A stretch of 64,000 nucleotides of DNA, from assembly GCA_947589295.1 (NCBI GenBank), contig CANQBZ010000001.1:62001-126000 (forward strand), read 5' to 3'. Position numbers and translations under genes: made by a program. Of the stretch, positions 21,001 to 23,813 are shown in pieces. The stretch is from an uncultured Akkermansia sp. Lineage in GTDB: Bacteria; Verrucomicrobiota; Verrucomicrobiia; Verrucomicrobiales; Akkermansiaceae. The number at the start of each line of letters is the position of its first letter. Position 1 is the stretch's first letter. The notes beneath the pieces are model-generated. The model had not been told where the DNA came from. It worked only from the letters and a program-made list of their open reading frames with translations, and ran no database searches.

Positions 21001-22501
21001 TTCCTTTATTCTCATATGCCTTTACACAGAATTTCTCCTTAACCCAGAGATACGAACCCTCCCCTAAGTTTACATTTTCAACCTTGGTCACCCTGACGCC
21101 ACCGCTCGTGCCATCTTCTCTTGAGTTGCCTTCCCCAACCGAAGCTCCGGCATCGATCTTCAAATAGGATGACCAATAATTTGGAGAGCTATGAGTGGCG
21201 TCTATGTCAAGAGTTCCGGTAAACTCTCTCAAATCTGTACTACTTGTAAATTCTAAACCGCTTCCTCCATGCGGGACAAAAATCATTGTCCCAGAGCCGG
21301 TTACAGCTCCATCAACAGCAAAATATTTACCATACGAATCATCAAACGAACCGTTAACAGTCGTGCTCGTATTATCTACCAAGTCCAGTGCTTTAATTTT
21401 GTCACTCCATGCGTTCCTGTTACCTTCGGGCTGGGCAAAAGTCAGGATACCACCACCCAGCACGACCTTCTGTATCGTGACTGCACTGCCACGAATTAAC
21501 TTCAAAGTACCACCTCTCACTTCGACATTGGGAACAGTCGAACTGTTTACCTCTGCACAGATATTAGTAGATTCACCCTCTACCACCAATGTTCCAGCTC
21601 CATCCAGCGTCAGCCCCGATGAAACTGTTCCATTTTGAATCGTGAGTAAAGAATCCTGTTCCAGATTCAGCGTCGTTGTGCCTGAAACAACAAGACTCCC
21701 CGCAGTCATGGTCACCCCGGATCCAAGGCTTATTTCGCCCACATTCAGGGTCAGAGCGTCCGTAATCGTGATGGTCTGTAGCTCGCTCTCGTTGGCGCTG
21801 AAGGTGTAGCTGGCGGAATCGCTCTCCATCTTGCCCACGGTCAGACTCTTCATCGAGATGCCGTCTTCTCCGCCATTCACGGTCACCGTAATCGTCGAAT
21901 CCCCACTTGGCGTACCCTCCAGGTACACGTCGTGCCCGATGAGATTCTCGCTCGACACCGACCAGCCGTCCTCCGGCGTCCCCGATTGATCGCCGAGAGT
22001 TAGAGCACCTGTCCCTTGCCATCTTAGGTCTTCTTCTCCCGAAAGGAGACTAGCCGACCTTCCCGTACTCATCAGCATGCTGCCATATGTAATGGGTGCG
22101 ATGGCGTATGGATTGTCGGAGGAAGCGATAACGGAGGGGGCGGCAGCGAGTTGGGGCGTAGCGTTGGCATCCGAAGCGAGGGGAGCTGTCGGAAGCGGAG
22201 CCAGCGCGTTGGCAGCGGAAGGCTCCTGAGGAAGTGTCGCGCTCTGCGGCGCGCCCGTCATCTCCGCGCGCGTGAGGGAAGGCTCGTCCTGGTCGTCCAC
22301 GAGACGGACCTCTTCTTCACCCGGCAAAGACTGTTGCGCCTGCTGAGCCGCCGTGCGAGAGGCCGTACTCCACAGCATGGTGAAGACGCCCAGCAAGGCC
22401 GTGCCCGTGCTCACGGTTCGGGGTACGCGGCGGTGCGCAGCTAACGCAGCAAGGCAAGCCAACAACGCCTTGCGAAGACCCGTAGGGAGATGGAGTTTCA
22501 T
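1..22501 (-). CDS. Giant autotransporter-associated beta-strand-repeat (PATR) surface protein, 3' end outside window
   Basis: A single minus-strand frame stays open from an ATG at 22501 to the window edge, 7,500 codons with no stop. The start has a signal-peptide-like N-terminus (MKLHLPTGLRKALLACLAAL, then a second hydrophobic stretch ending about residue 50). The rest is Gly/Ser/Thr-rich alternating beta-strand sequence with endless variants of 'LTVSGGTLTLSG' and 'GSGSIGGTGDFTLEG', the hallmark of autotransporter-associated beta-strand repeats. At least eight header units of the form LxW...W...F..GD.V.F start near 22020, 20180, 17090, 15060, 12610, 7450, 2930 and 300 and divide it into blocks of about 600-1,700 residues. 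Such proteins fold as long beta-helices exposed on the cell surface. A C-terminal anchor would lie beyond position 1 and cannot be judged. No good ribosome site precedes the ATG, and a TGA closes the frame upstream at 22589-22591. Confidence 0.93.
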   Translation of the reverse strand, partial: MKLHLPTGLRKALLACLAALAAHRRVPRTVSTGTALLGVFTMLWSTASRTAAQQAQQSLPGEEEVRLVDDQDEPSLTRAEMTGAPQSATLPQEPSAANALAPLPTAPLASDANATPQLAAAPSVIASSDNPYAIAPITYGSMLMSTGRSASLLSGEEDLRWQGTGALTLGDQSGTPEDGWSVSSENLIGHDVYLEGTPSGDSTITVTVNGGEDGISMKSLTVGKMESDSASYTFSANESELQTITITDALTLNVGEISLGSGVTMTAGSLVVSGTTTLNLEQDSLLTIQNGTVSSGLTLDGAGTLVVEGESTNICAEVNSSTVPNVEVRGGTLKLIRGSAVTIQKVVLGGGILTFAQPEGNRNAWSDKIKALDLVDNTSTTVNGSFDDSYGKYFAVDGAVTGSGTMIFVPHGGSGLEFTSSTDLREFTGTLDIDATHSSPNYWSSYLKIDAGASVGEGNSREDGTSGGVRVTKVENVNLGEGSYLWVKEKFCVKAYENKGILTFATGSTLELSGISDAEAVTLAGSGGTIILDNSGLTVKAKATDAGAMGGIEFKDENSSFTLEAGDLTVGNLKGAGTVTLSGAGAKLTLAYGGDDEDGGTYAGTISAAELAYAGTDKTKKFTLTKGFTGAKLTLSGGILVLQGSVGAEGANTWDISGETQLDLSAEGLSLSGGSIALTVDVREENTLGALKLSEGMFTTLKGSTGGVDKKLTLNLTGATSGHKYRLIDTTGLGDSVTQETLQEFLNSILTGHDDGWRGSVTIDGNGYLTVTLGHALTWDATDQNGTWKTFSDGETDKPWNDSNLSGVDSGFYEGDSVTFNDSGATAHSITIDGTVQPQDMKVQTGTWTFQGSGSVVSEGSLTVSGDGAKMTWSSSGSMTFSGLHLTDTAKLYVSGNGAKNFGGSATNPGIRLEADTELVIQNAAGWVTGGANYATGDGSIVLENLTIDNGSTDSGLLWAFMGAGEGSADAAQIGALVLRGGEDGTGTVLTMSGEMGSNTTGHALGNFKDIYVKEGSTLIVSSAALGAKLHTGNVLHVAGTGATGQDAALVLNDGSLDWDITADADATIKITVAMNYSNHTFDLAGKTLTLNLTRAVGLSGNGSVTGTGTLKLIGNGGSFSGSVASNLEYAGSREDKFTYNGQFTGAYLTVTSGELKLSSGATFGESTTATVKQGGKLNLDGGSYVAAGGSDGGMTVALAGGELHLNQNSEIGVLYGSGKVTAERNGMSLTLSGEAGVDQVFAGSVCPGGVMTVTNLTGRMYLGDGANLSYSTVKVTGTLAMQDSSDDAISATVGTLQVGGASGSVQLGNNTTLTVTESLADIAGQEGHGSITGNGTLRLTTTGTDKDYSGNVSANLVYEGAGTQTLSGEVTGSTVTVNTANGTLSVGTLGNGSTAVTLTAGTLEVTDGGDFTLAPGLTGTRKLTVGSGVTSLAVSGVEDDPTASLSELDLSGKLSVSSLALTVDTLTGHGNGATLTLRTGGKVTVVNVLNDTTASDGEVIKFEGGSLTLATGTNRISGGIEVGEGESGSTIDLGAMAAGSSPNLITTLSGSGKLTLQATGADSDLIVRFSDATGEDVSKSVTLDVAEHVVLQAGQTGLTLASVSGAGTIGGEKAGTGALTITGASAADAAFAGLIATNANVRVNSGSTWTLGEGAQIQGTLGLEGTLQITGNVKLMTVGALTLGANASLAKLEGAETAVLDLTDIKTPGAGVIKLSAALTADNGIFGSGLTLKLTNDPLTYNWKYQLFDLSEAGGTLSNYDALQTALQAALGSVDGHIVGHDTWSYKLDANGQLSIEVASRDLTWVGTDEGSGTWNGSAQSWTAGDASTAFGELDNAIFNRTSGGTVTISGAVVARDVTVSDGEWSWTVGDNSSLTVEGAFTISGGKLTLSSTGTETDTAGAYTVTGGIDVQQNGELIVEISKGKWDFGEGHGVHGGGTLTLDLTQDGVSDAGVTEATTYVLGSMLNKILGTSLGSLNLQAKSGFVNVNLTSLSSDRLVGVTNLCVGENVSLAIQDTAGAGKLNSDISNATLHLTGTGTSTRDEGVRGALHFGTTAAVGRSVVLDGNATITALGSVTGTISSLSGGSNALTIGTENNTGTVQVNGLSGSMSSITVASGELILNFDEPESVATATGAVNIGSNTLELKDGTTARTYTFGDLDGSGAVTLGTNVTLVLTNAESTSQFTGTLSAGTVKVTGGSWTWKKAGAAGAAVQVGEGATVSLQGTGERSSELMAIQENVTSAGSLSLENVSFAEEQGVTVTGGTKLDLSGVITMADSTGIKVDEGATNVAVNLSNVTLTGQLIVSGAKSATLSGTITMGGAVKDGLIDRIDLRGVSPATAENQTLTVQDNTELWISASGRIAEKGSNDVGAYWALGLTYEQVEYISGLDSFTITLTNWDYARAEQLHISFLNTDGWFEEGTERVFSENQQEVINAFLKHVVVQGVSMIKRQLTMDAYGHLELSASEARNLVWEGGAGESLTWNTEEGNTVWKASEDNNDKVHFHSGGDFNDDATLSSVETSTVTVTVASGIAAGNVTFKGTGMTAGTPTNETDWANWTMDLQGSFSVENTLTLEDSVAVQVEKASDAGQEGVTVELNGITMGSGSVLYFRAGGNAVSSISFGGTPSNITGSNGERARVQLDAESIGWKNELTIRGAVDVTMVAGTSGISGALGDASVDLLDGATLTIDGEGDKALGSVHVDAKSSIVIKNLSGWGTDAGTSVVTGQGTMIWENLVNAGGEKDSHIVQALLGTTENQLACLELRSTSLTVAQDESQGGNVANVTSVQKLVLTEGSELHVYNSLTSGRTGQEAHTIEVNNAADRSGSIPVAISWRSGEKPSTSDIELNWNIKLLQDAIVKGNVNSSGTGRNLYSGQLALGTHTLTVEGSLEFTGKFGVTTDSNSGSIKVADGGTLTISSTNDALRAISIDLNGTEGGTGGSLHIETSRSAGYTLAQLNGTSATSEVTGGKLTVNGGSYSGGMDLKGLTLGSSNFTYGGTGDVDTLTMGEYDLSLNGTLTVRGTSGGTSTASEALSGASEAEITGSGKLVVEAASGTFDGTVSVAMEYNASGDGTGFTVHQFTGSALTVSAGSLTLQGALTDTTTQVTLSGGTLTAHGTISSLTAGTEEDGAYTAGGTLAIDGKTTLSAMTGKLTSLQLGGNLSLGAGAFDFDQIDVTADNLQLDISLSYAGDAQNGTTIALGSKGVTGGHTLTLMIDSTDFDALRTKAGEGTRAEYDLFIFTGVEEVDWNGKIELTLGDGVTLDDRWSLTLSNDGKLVYAKDTGALTLYGDKDDTANQSFAWNTSNEIWSLGNGGMTHFQEGDAVVFVDTDGGKNTVTVVDSGMTAKSMEVQSGDWTFTGGSVTVTGKADIQGSSRLTLGNAASLQAATLGGQGSITGTSTTGGSTSLVSVSAFDNFTGSISSANLTVTGDAGDFGGSFSGGDLLVSKDASMTITSTDKTVTATSTTLGGALTVSTAAGENARVNLGKLTITTDGDKSGSLTVDADGAVVLSSLSGDAGTIGGAGEITLTGSTDSTFGGTLGDTSGNLNFTVDLSKTGETSHSLTLTGTVSAGSGTITVNSGVLNLDASEESSSNDVTLQTLTLGDGTKGTTVHVYTGGTKNIGHIKLGAGSELVIHAGATTGTWTGYADGGGSIVLSGLGKYENGNGASGILNGLISSETEVTEGNTIENLYLRSEGKTHTQLKLQGSMVSADGGNYSYHLKHVKNIWVEEYNTLYIGGGGKGAETWNALGGDLGDTTHTLHLAGYGSATQDQDPNTDHNVAALVLANSHSTEWNITLEADASISVRNGYTYTLNGSLNAQQGNTLKRIDAGTLVFGTDFTTEAGSYGVIDMTAGTLELSYNADEALASYGIKLANGATLKLTDDGSSDQDGVYQVEYLDNSETAGGTINGTGTLEIKAGAGVEKTSSASVVGAGVKVVMSGTGNQTLSGTFAGAGVEVSDGTLTLSGDTITIGASGNSGENLTVTGGTLNLGGTTGTTVTVNGAANVGEQGSLTANQALTITGVLTLGGNGSIDMNSHALTVGGLSDGADGDVGSSAGSFSELQNLTINGAGGSYSGALDLANLTMNHEGGNQTLSGGVTSGTTTVSAGTLTLSGGNSNSLGALTVNGALTLEDSTGATASTLSGSGSIGGTGDFTLEGDADSSFAGTLGTGTDDTLNLVIGSSDPDAGQPSLTLTGAVGRTSSNAGVGSISLSSGVLNLGASGSDPASSNSVSLQTLTLGDNTTVNMYTSGTKNIGHIALGGGSELVIHGAAAAAGTSWTGANCYASGDGSIRLKGIGLHENKTNTTGKGILWYLLASSEQDDNANMIGNLYLSSDGETHTQLWLDGEMVSGSSHRLGNVQNIWVEDGNTLYIGSNALGAKKAKGQTLHLAGSGSTAPEGTASANNDKYVAALVLAHSGETDWNIALDVPDERGTAQDATISVRSGYTFTLNGSLNANGRTLTLDDPDGAGTLVFGENFTTTGEGGGVIQVKRTNLRLNYTAENALANYGIALNGGGEGQGALQLQSGNEAKTYQVSYLSGTETGSISKNGAQQNVTLDLLTSDTQSSTASVGAGVSLTMSGSGTQTLSGAFAGQDITVTNGALVLGAQAEGKNVQAGGNVSIANGTLTLVNATNSITGTLSGAGTLQLTFGGEEGSTASLSVGALNGGVQLKKASGTAGQAIGNGDKLNLTITTGAADANNATYTGGALTLNSLTMSGSGVQKFTNAVTAAATNVSSGSLTLEGVNNELGALTVAGALTLDGATSATGLSGSAADATIGGSGMLTLTTDSGSFAGSISAGLTYVGGSGEYVLGGTFSGGALAVTSGNLTLAKLKAGSADAASGAVTVNGKLTVKSFEGTSGHGLTSLAIGDSGELVVQGDGEAPAGFAIATEGFSYGSGAKLTIADGSKFTLGANAPTASGDDASLTIKLTGAWDFNSWSAFEGGSVKYYDLFTWTSKDQTIDISKITVDASAVQVQLGNSGEDASRYQVELNAQGQLVIVDTKGALYFLGADSSLVWEANTGGSTGTDQEVWHYTPDGGDEAVEYQTGHDVVLAGQYIAQPIAVTLAGPVQANSVTIRGKASYAFGGDNADDTTGGQGADSLTISGTLSAEDTYTGTLTFKATATVGGNVTLNGATLDVEDGGALTLNGTTNAVENLTMNGGSLTLGSDATLTAQQGLTGSGGTISGAGVLTLTVSRSEETSGVGSAGAQAGATLSSKDLTLIKTGNGTQAFSSESEMMLKTVQVTDGVLSFAGDLRLVERSGTEPSTVNEIVVQGGSLTVTGSLYGASDVATQNYYFNKTHAGKLVVGGTASTGKVEIGAADAAKKGALLQVYSLTMENSGSSVTVHGNLSLGYDESAADPDVTSTIHNGTLTVDGRMLNLETLQVMGGTVSIAGDYSGDDDSLNGGGSIELSGGATMTVGGALNVYDDPDGSVHGQIKVTGGATLTATGGIHGNEASGQLKYFGVAHAGELIVGDDSSTGTLIVGSESAQEKDALLQVRTITLKGTSSTIKVYGNVSFGWKDGTSSSVEGGTLTVTGNMVNEKEFTVSNGGTVTVDGSYSGSAETTSSLAVGGDITLESGGQMTVKGGMNAATVTVSNLLSDTLTGTSSVLTLGETGQTINNTINELNVHSQGKVNLEGDSELTVSILTGGGSVAGTGTLELTGRNGQFLGSISSILVYNASEDTGEESETAAYTVKTYDGSALTVTNGKLTIQDALAAKEGGTAPSVTVNGTLEAKGSVSSVTLGDSGTLTLTGDLTSAALTGGGSMGSITGSDYTFKLTTVASGTYSGGIGSKFEFAGTAYSLTGQFSGSALTVASGNLTLGTGFSVDTAANPTISVASGATLTLNCAATGGENGAFSETHLTDKVVGVDGTLVIASSSTNADDVPTYVVGGLGAASEEGNAGAQVTMSAQGRKGKLIIDYSGSDEIAFAGKFQNAGNGGRVELVKRGTGTQVLSNDHIDTESITVENGTLKFKAATENANTTTTWSSFTVEKNGTADFDCNWSSSGSSLTVNGGKVTVSNGHSISVGNDLAMTGGTMTVGAGSTVSVGNELIMNGGTMKGAGEDAATYVLKLKQAATVNASNLSPTVSEKAVELTGGAELTVGSIGNVSGDGHRDAILVGNDAGSGKFTVNNQGSGALKVSALILRNSQSVVNFTGSINVWQGYTVGGETYALLVDAGQMTVSGDIAWSHSDLPSTPFSVRNDGRLTMGSVNVGGRFDVDNGTVTLSEARAEKSDAITTLYLANNATVSIGGNHTLTVTALEEDTDSTGTISGNGALKLTMATGSFGGTISSKLVYHGEISGTYELTKGYQGSDLTVERGTLKLGAAYGMSGSAGKLTLQGALQVAGGDYLALQTGSANGTLDISGASSAVTLSSIASNVTLSKVNLGSQTLVLSAGAGTLGASALKFGSDSVLQLTLSGSSTTGYTGASLNLGALSPTSEGSSKLTLKLTTGADDSDLATWFKASEDHALDLFAEDSTIKSLNQIDITGIDFKAGEYEWKLNEGNQLYLRNLTALPLRWASTDGGWTQGEDDMDWKVSEDDVNSPFYAGRDVVFGSESEQKTVSLSGTTASFTVQNMTVQTDGYSFAATRADGDSTVETLTVTGALTLQKQEDEENFTTTFQLDTTVGSLAGDGGLKVDGATFTVQTAIPSDAQGAYTGSVTLNNGATLSLTGVNSLTGGLTLDGSAENHVTLAKKAGEDEQNASLTGALSGSGSAELTGGTFHLSGAAGVLNLKEATDALEVTGALQLNGVKGSGTLSSQSGVDGAVLTIVSSSADGESYGGTVSGLKLVLGAAGGELKKATQTFAGSSVSLASAVVNSGSKLILSGTGSNSLANLSGDGALQLNANATLTGSGNAIGELAFGGSGTPTLTLSVDGGDLTVKKLTGTGAIAGSGTLELTYANAAAGRWGGAISSSLVYTGDTTNGNNGGYTLEGAFTGASLTVHGGSLTLSNNNVSITTVAVDNGSSLTVDGELHVTGTLTVSGTVEVGQILKGGNAYTGAVTVNEGGELKVGTKATDQGKKGGSVSKNDAWLGSLAISGGTVDITGSLCVNEQTNHAITISNGGSLTIGGVIAHSNSYNDSIGSVTLSGTQGKESSLTLEDVSDSDLGDGEDWVSHMKTLNLGEHGKVSVGAHQNITVDSLNGVAGGEPDSATTYGSITGGGSLTLGNGTSNFGGSIGTGEGSGMSLTVSGGTHSFSGEVRLKELTLAGGAFKTSGTATVQTLTGGSGTLEVNDGKLTISTVGASTGIGGLTLSSGELDLGATSSTEDLTINGTLTLSGSATLTLHQESANDNWTGLKLGASGAVDFSSGATLTLQLDATKAADIIHKLGSGKLTLIDVSSVTNIGDTDWYKQVEIVWYGDDADDALLEKYSFFVDEQGHLAWTRVAAAVLTWDDNSNTGDGQQATDHDGSLTWDEMGTSNQEWGEGVTPEQWTGFISGASVAFAADASGSPYTISVVNSGVTAGAMTVQVGDGAEPISGAAQYNFG
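9120..9745 (-). repeat. Internal module of giant protein, copy A
   Basis: Motifs in order: NIGHIALGGGSELVIHGAA, GDGSIRLKGIG, IGNLYLSSDGETHTQL, QNIWVEDGNTLYIGSNALGA, LHLAGSGST, AALVLAHSGETDWNIAL and ISVRSGYTFTLNGSLN. It aligns along its length with 11040-11655. Its nearness to that copy (about 1.3 kb) suggests an internal duplication. Confidence 0.65.
11040..11655 (-). repeat. Internal module of giant protein, copy B
   Basis: Motifs in order: NIGHIKLGAGSELVIHAGA, WTGYADGGGSIVLSGLG, a strand ending ENLYLRSEGKTHTQL, KNIWVEEYNTLYIGGGG, LHLAGYGSATQ, AALVLANSHSTEWNITL and ISVRNGYTYTLNGSLN. Closest relative is the copy at 9120-9745; the one at 19200-19810 is more diverged. Confidence 0.65.
19200..19810 (-). 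repeat. Internal module of giant protein, copy C
   Basis: First-encoded of three related segments of about 200 residues inside the giant protein. Order of motifs: ELVIQNAAGW, then a GSIVLENL strand, then SGEMGSNTTGHALGNFKDIY, a STLIVSS..LGA step, LHVAGTG, AALVLNDGSLDWDI and a final strand pair. The same motif order occurs at 9120-9745 and 11040-11655. It is much more complex than the surrounding repeats and looks like a distinct folded insert in the beta-helix. Confidence 0.6.
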
Positions 22502-22531
22502 AGTGCAGGATGAGGATGGAACTGTCCGCGG

Positions 22532-22558
22532 CGTCACGCGCGCTACGCACGCGTGACG
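22532..22558 (-). promoter_or_regulatory. Stem-loop in 5' leader of the giant gene
   Basis: Perfect 9-bp inverted repeat, CGTCACGCG (22532-22540) and CGCGTGACG (22550-22558), with a 9-nt spacer, centred about 45 nt upstream of the ATG at 22501. There is no T-run, so it does not look like an intrinsic terminator. It could be an mRNA leader structure or a protein-binding site; function is not shown by the sequence. Confidence 0.45.
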
Positions 22559-22580
22559 GCACGCCTGTATCGTGCAGTGT

Positions 22581-22599
22581 ATCTCTTTTCAAATGCGAT
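22581..22599. repeat. 19-bp palindromic element, degenerate copy 1
   Basis: Left half ATCTCTTTTC matches the perfect palindrome at 22722-22740; the right half (AAATGCGAT) is degenerate. It is the copy nearest to the giant gene. On the minus strand it contains TTGAAA, a possible -35 hexamer, with TACAGG 17 bp downstream; this promoter reading is weak. Confidence 0.5.
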
Positions 22600-22721
22600 G
22601 TCCAGCATCTTTTTCAAAAAAATTTTTTCCGCTTGACATTCCCCTCTGCCGACCAATCCAAACGCCTCATGAAACAAAATAGATTGATGATCAAGATGCT
22701 ATCATCTCAAAAACGCCTCTA

Positions 22722-22740
22722 ATCTCTTTTCAAAAGAGAT
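22722..22740. repeat. 19-bp palindromic element, perfect copy 2
   Basis: ATCTCTTTTCAAAAGAGAT is a perfect palindrome around a single central base. It differs from the copy at 22878-22896 only in that central base. Two perfect and two imperfect copies within about 320 bp make chance unlikely. Confidence 0.75.
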
Positions 22741-22801
22741 AGACCAAAAGACTCCGTGAAGGTTTGAGAATGAAGTATGACACAGAAAAAACGGCGTTCT
22801 G

Positions 22802-22820
22802 ATCTCCCTCAAAAAGAGAT
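22802..22820. repeat. 19-bp palindromic element, degenerate copy 3
   Basis: ATCTCCCTCAAAAAGAGAT keeps the outer ATCTC/GAGAT arms and the AAAAGAGAT right half, with changes in the left half. Confidence 0.6.
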
Positions 22821-22877
22821 GAGAAGAAAGTGTGTAGATTGGTGATAATACGCGCATTGCATAAAAAAGAGCTGTAC

Positions 22878-22896
22878 ATCTCTTTTGAAAAGAGAT
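22878..22896. repeat. 19-bp palindromic element, perfect copy 4
   Basis: ATCTCTTTTGAAAAGAGAT, a perfect palindrome. Copies are spaced 141, 80 and 76 bp apart. The array fills most of the 677-bp gap between the giant gene and ptuB, in which no convincing gene is seen. Confidence 0.75.
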
Positions 22897-22927
22897 ATAC
22901 GGCCCGTGGCACACGAGCAACCGCGGG

Positions 22928-22952
22928 GCAACCGCATGGGACATACGGTTGC
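22928..22952. repeat. Diverged hairpin of the dispersed island repeat
   Basis: GCAACCGCATG (22928-22938) pairs with CATACGGTTGC (22942-22952) with one mismatch. It matches the hairpins at 25269-25292 and 31838-31863 (GCAAACG...CGTTTGC), but here an A:T pair has become C:G, a compensatory change. It is followed by TATTTACGA, as the others are followed by TATTGACGA. Confidence 0.55.
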
Positions 22953-23177
22953 TATTTACGACCTAACGGGCGAATGACGATTTGGAAAGTGAGCGCGCTG
23001 CGCAGTTTTATCGAATCGTTAAAGCCTGTCATGGACGCTTCAGCAAAGCGGGATTTTGAAAGCCATGCTCAGACGTCATTACAAAGGGGCGGGAATCGCC
23101 AGGCGCCAAACTACCCCAACCCCAGCAAAAACTTCGCGCAGCAAAGCAATGAAGAACTGAAAGGACCTTTTTGAATC

Positions 23178-23810
23178 TCATCGAGCAGCTTTTCTGCTTC
23201 CTTTTGCACGCGACTGAGATCTTGCTTTTCTCCTCTTTTTTTTCCTGAGCTCATCTATCTCCCCTTCGTACCGTCTCAGGTAATTACGCCTTGTTTCCGA
23301 CAATTTGCGATCGTTTAAATTGAGAGCTCGAATTGTGTTCTTGGCTCGCTGATTTCCTCCCACAGGTCTGGCAGTAACCCGACTATTTTCCCTGCTCGAT
23401 CGATCCTCAAGAACGAAGGTAATAAGATTCCGAGGATTCTCCTCTTTGGAATGGGGATCGATGAGCCGCTCGGACGGAATACCACCCTTTGCATCCTTGT
23501 ACCGCCCGCAATGGGCATCACTCTGGCACGACAAAACCATGTTGTTCCAATCCCACGTGCGCTGAGGGCATTTTGAACACTGATAGAAATGGTCGATGTG
23601 CCAGTGGGGCTCTTTGAGCTCACACTCGCAATAGCCGCAAAATCCGTCCTGCTCTTCAAGTTTCGCCCTGGAAAGAACTTCCTTCTGCCGACGCTCTAAA
23701 TTCCACTTTTTGCCACCCCTACCCGATTTTTTCTTTTCTTCCTTCTCGCAATCACGCAGGATTTTGAGCGCCTCCGGAAAGTCAGACGGTCTGAGCTCGA
23801 TGTGTTTCAT
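23178..23810 (-). CDS. ptuB: Septu-type HNH endonuclease PtuB
   Basis: A 210-residue protein of the TIGR02646/PtuB HNH family. The zinc and catalytic motifs are visible: CGYC at 58-61, HIDHF at 71-75, an Asn at about 90, then C95 and a CGRYKD motif at 101-106. The C-terminus is strongly basic (KKKRRKARSQSRAKGSRKAAR region, 190-210), suiting nucleic-acid binding. The gene follows ptuA after only 3 bp, so the two are one transcript. In Septu systems the ATPase PtuA senses infection and PtuB is the nuclease effector. The pairing rather than either gene alone makes the call; a retron-associated PtuAB is less likely because no reverse transcriptase gene is nearby. Confidence 0.88.
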   Translation of the reverse strand: MKHIELRPSDFPEALKILRDCEKEEKKKSGRGGKKWNLERRQKEVLSRAKLEEQDGFCGYCECELKEPHWHIDHFYQCSKCPQRTWDWNNMVLSCQSDAHCGRYKDAKGGIPSERLIDPHSKEENPRNLITFVLEDRSSRENSRVTARPVGGNQRAKNTIRALNLNDRKLSETRRNYLRRYEGEIDELRKKKRRKARSQSRAKGSRKAAR

Positions 23811-23813
23811 CGC

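Noticed and set aside
22581..22896. A CRISPR array, because short palindromic repeats recur
   Set aside because: Spacing is irregular (141, 80, 76 bp), two copies are degenerate and no cas gene is nearby.
22830..23174. A 114-codon plus-strand frame between the giant gene and ptuB
   Set aside because: It reads through a palindrome copy and the dispersed hairpin and shows no conserved motif.
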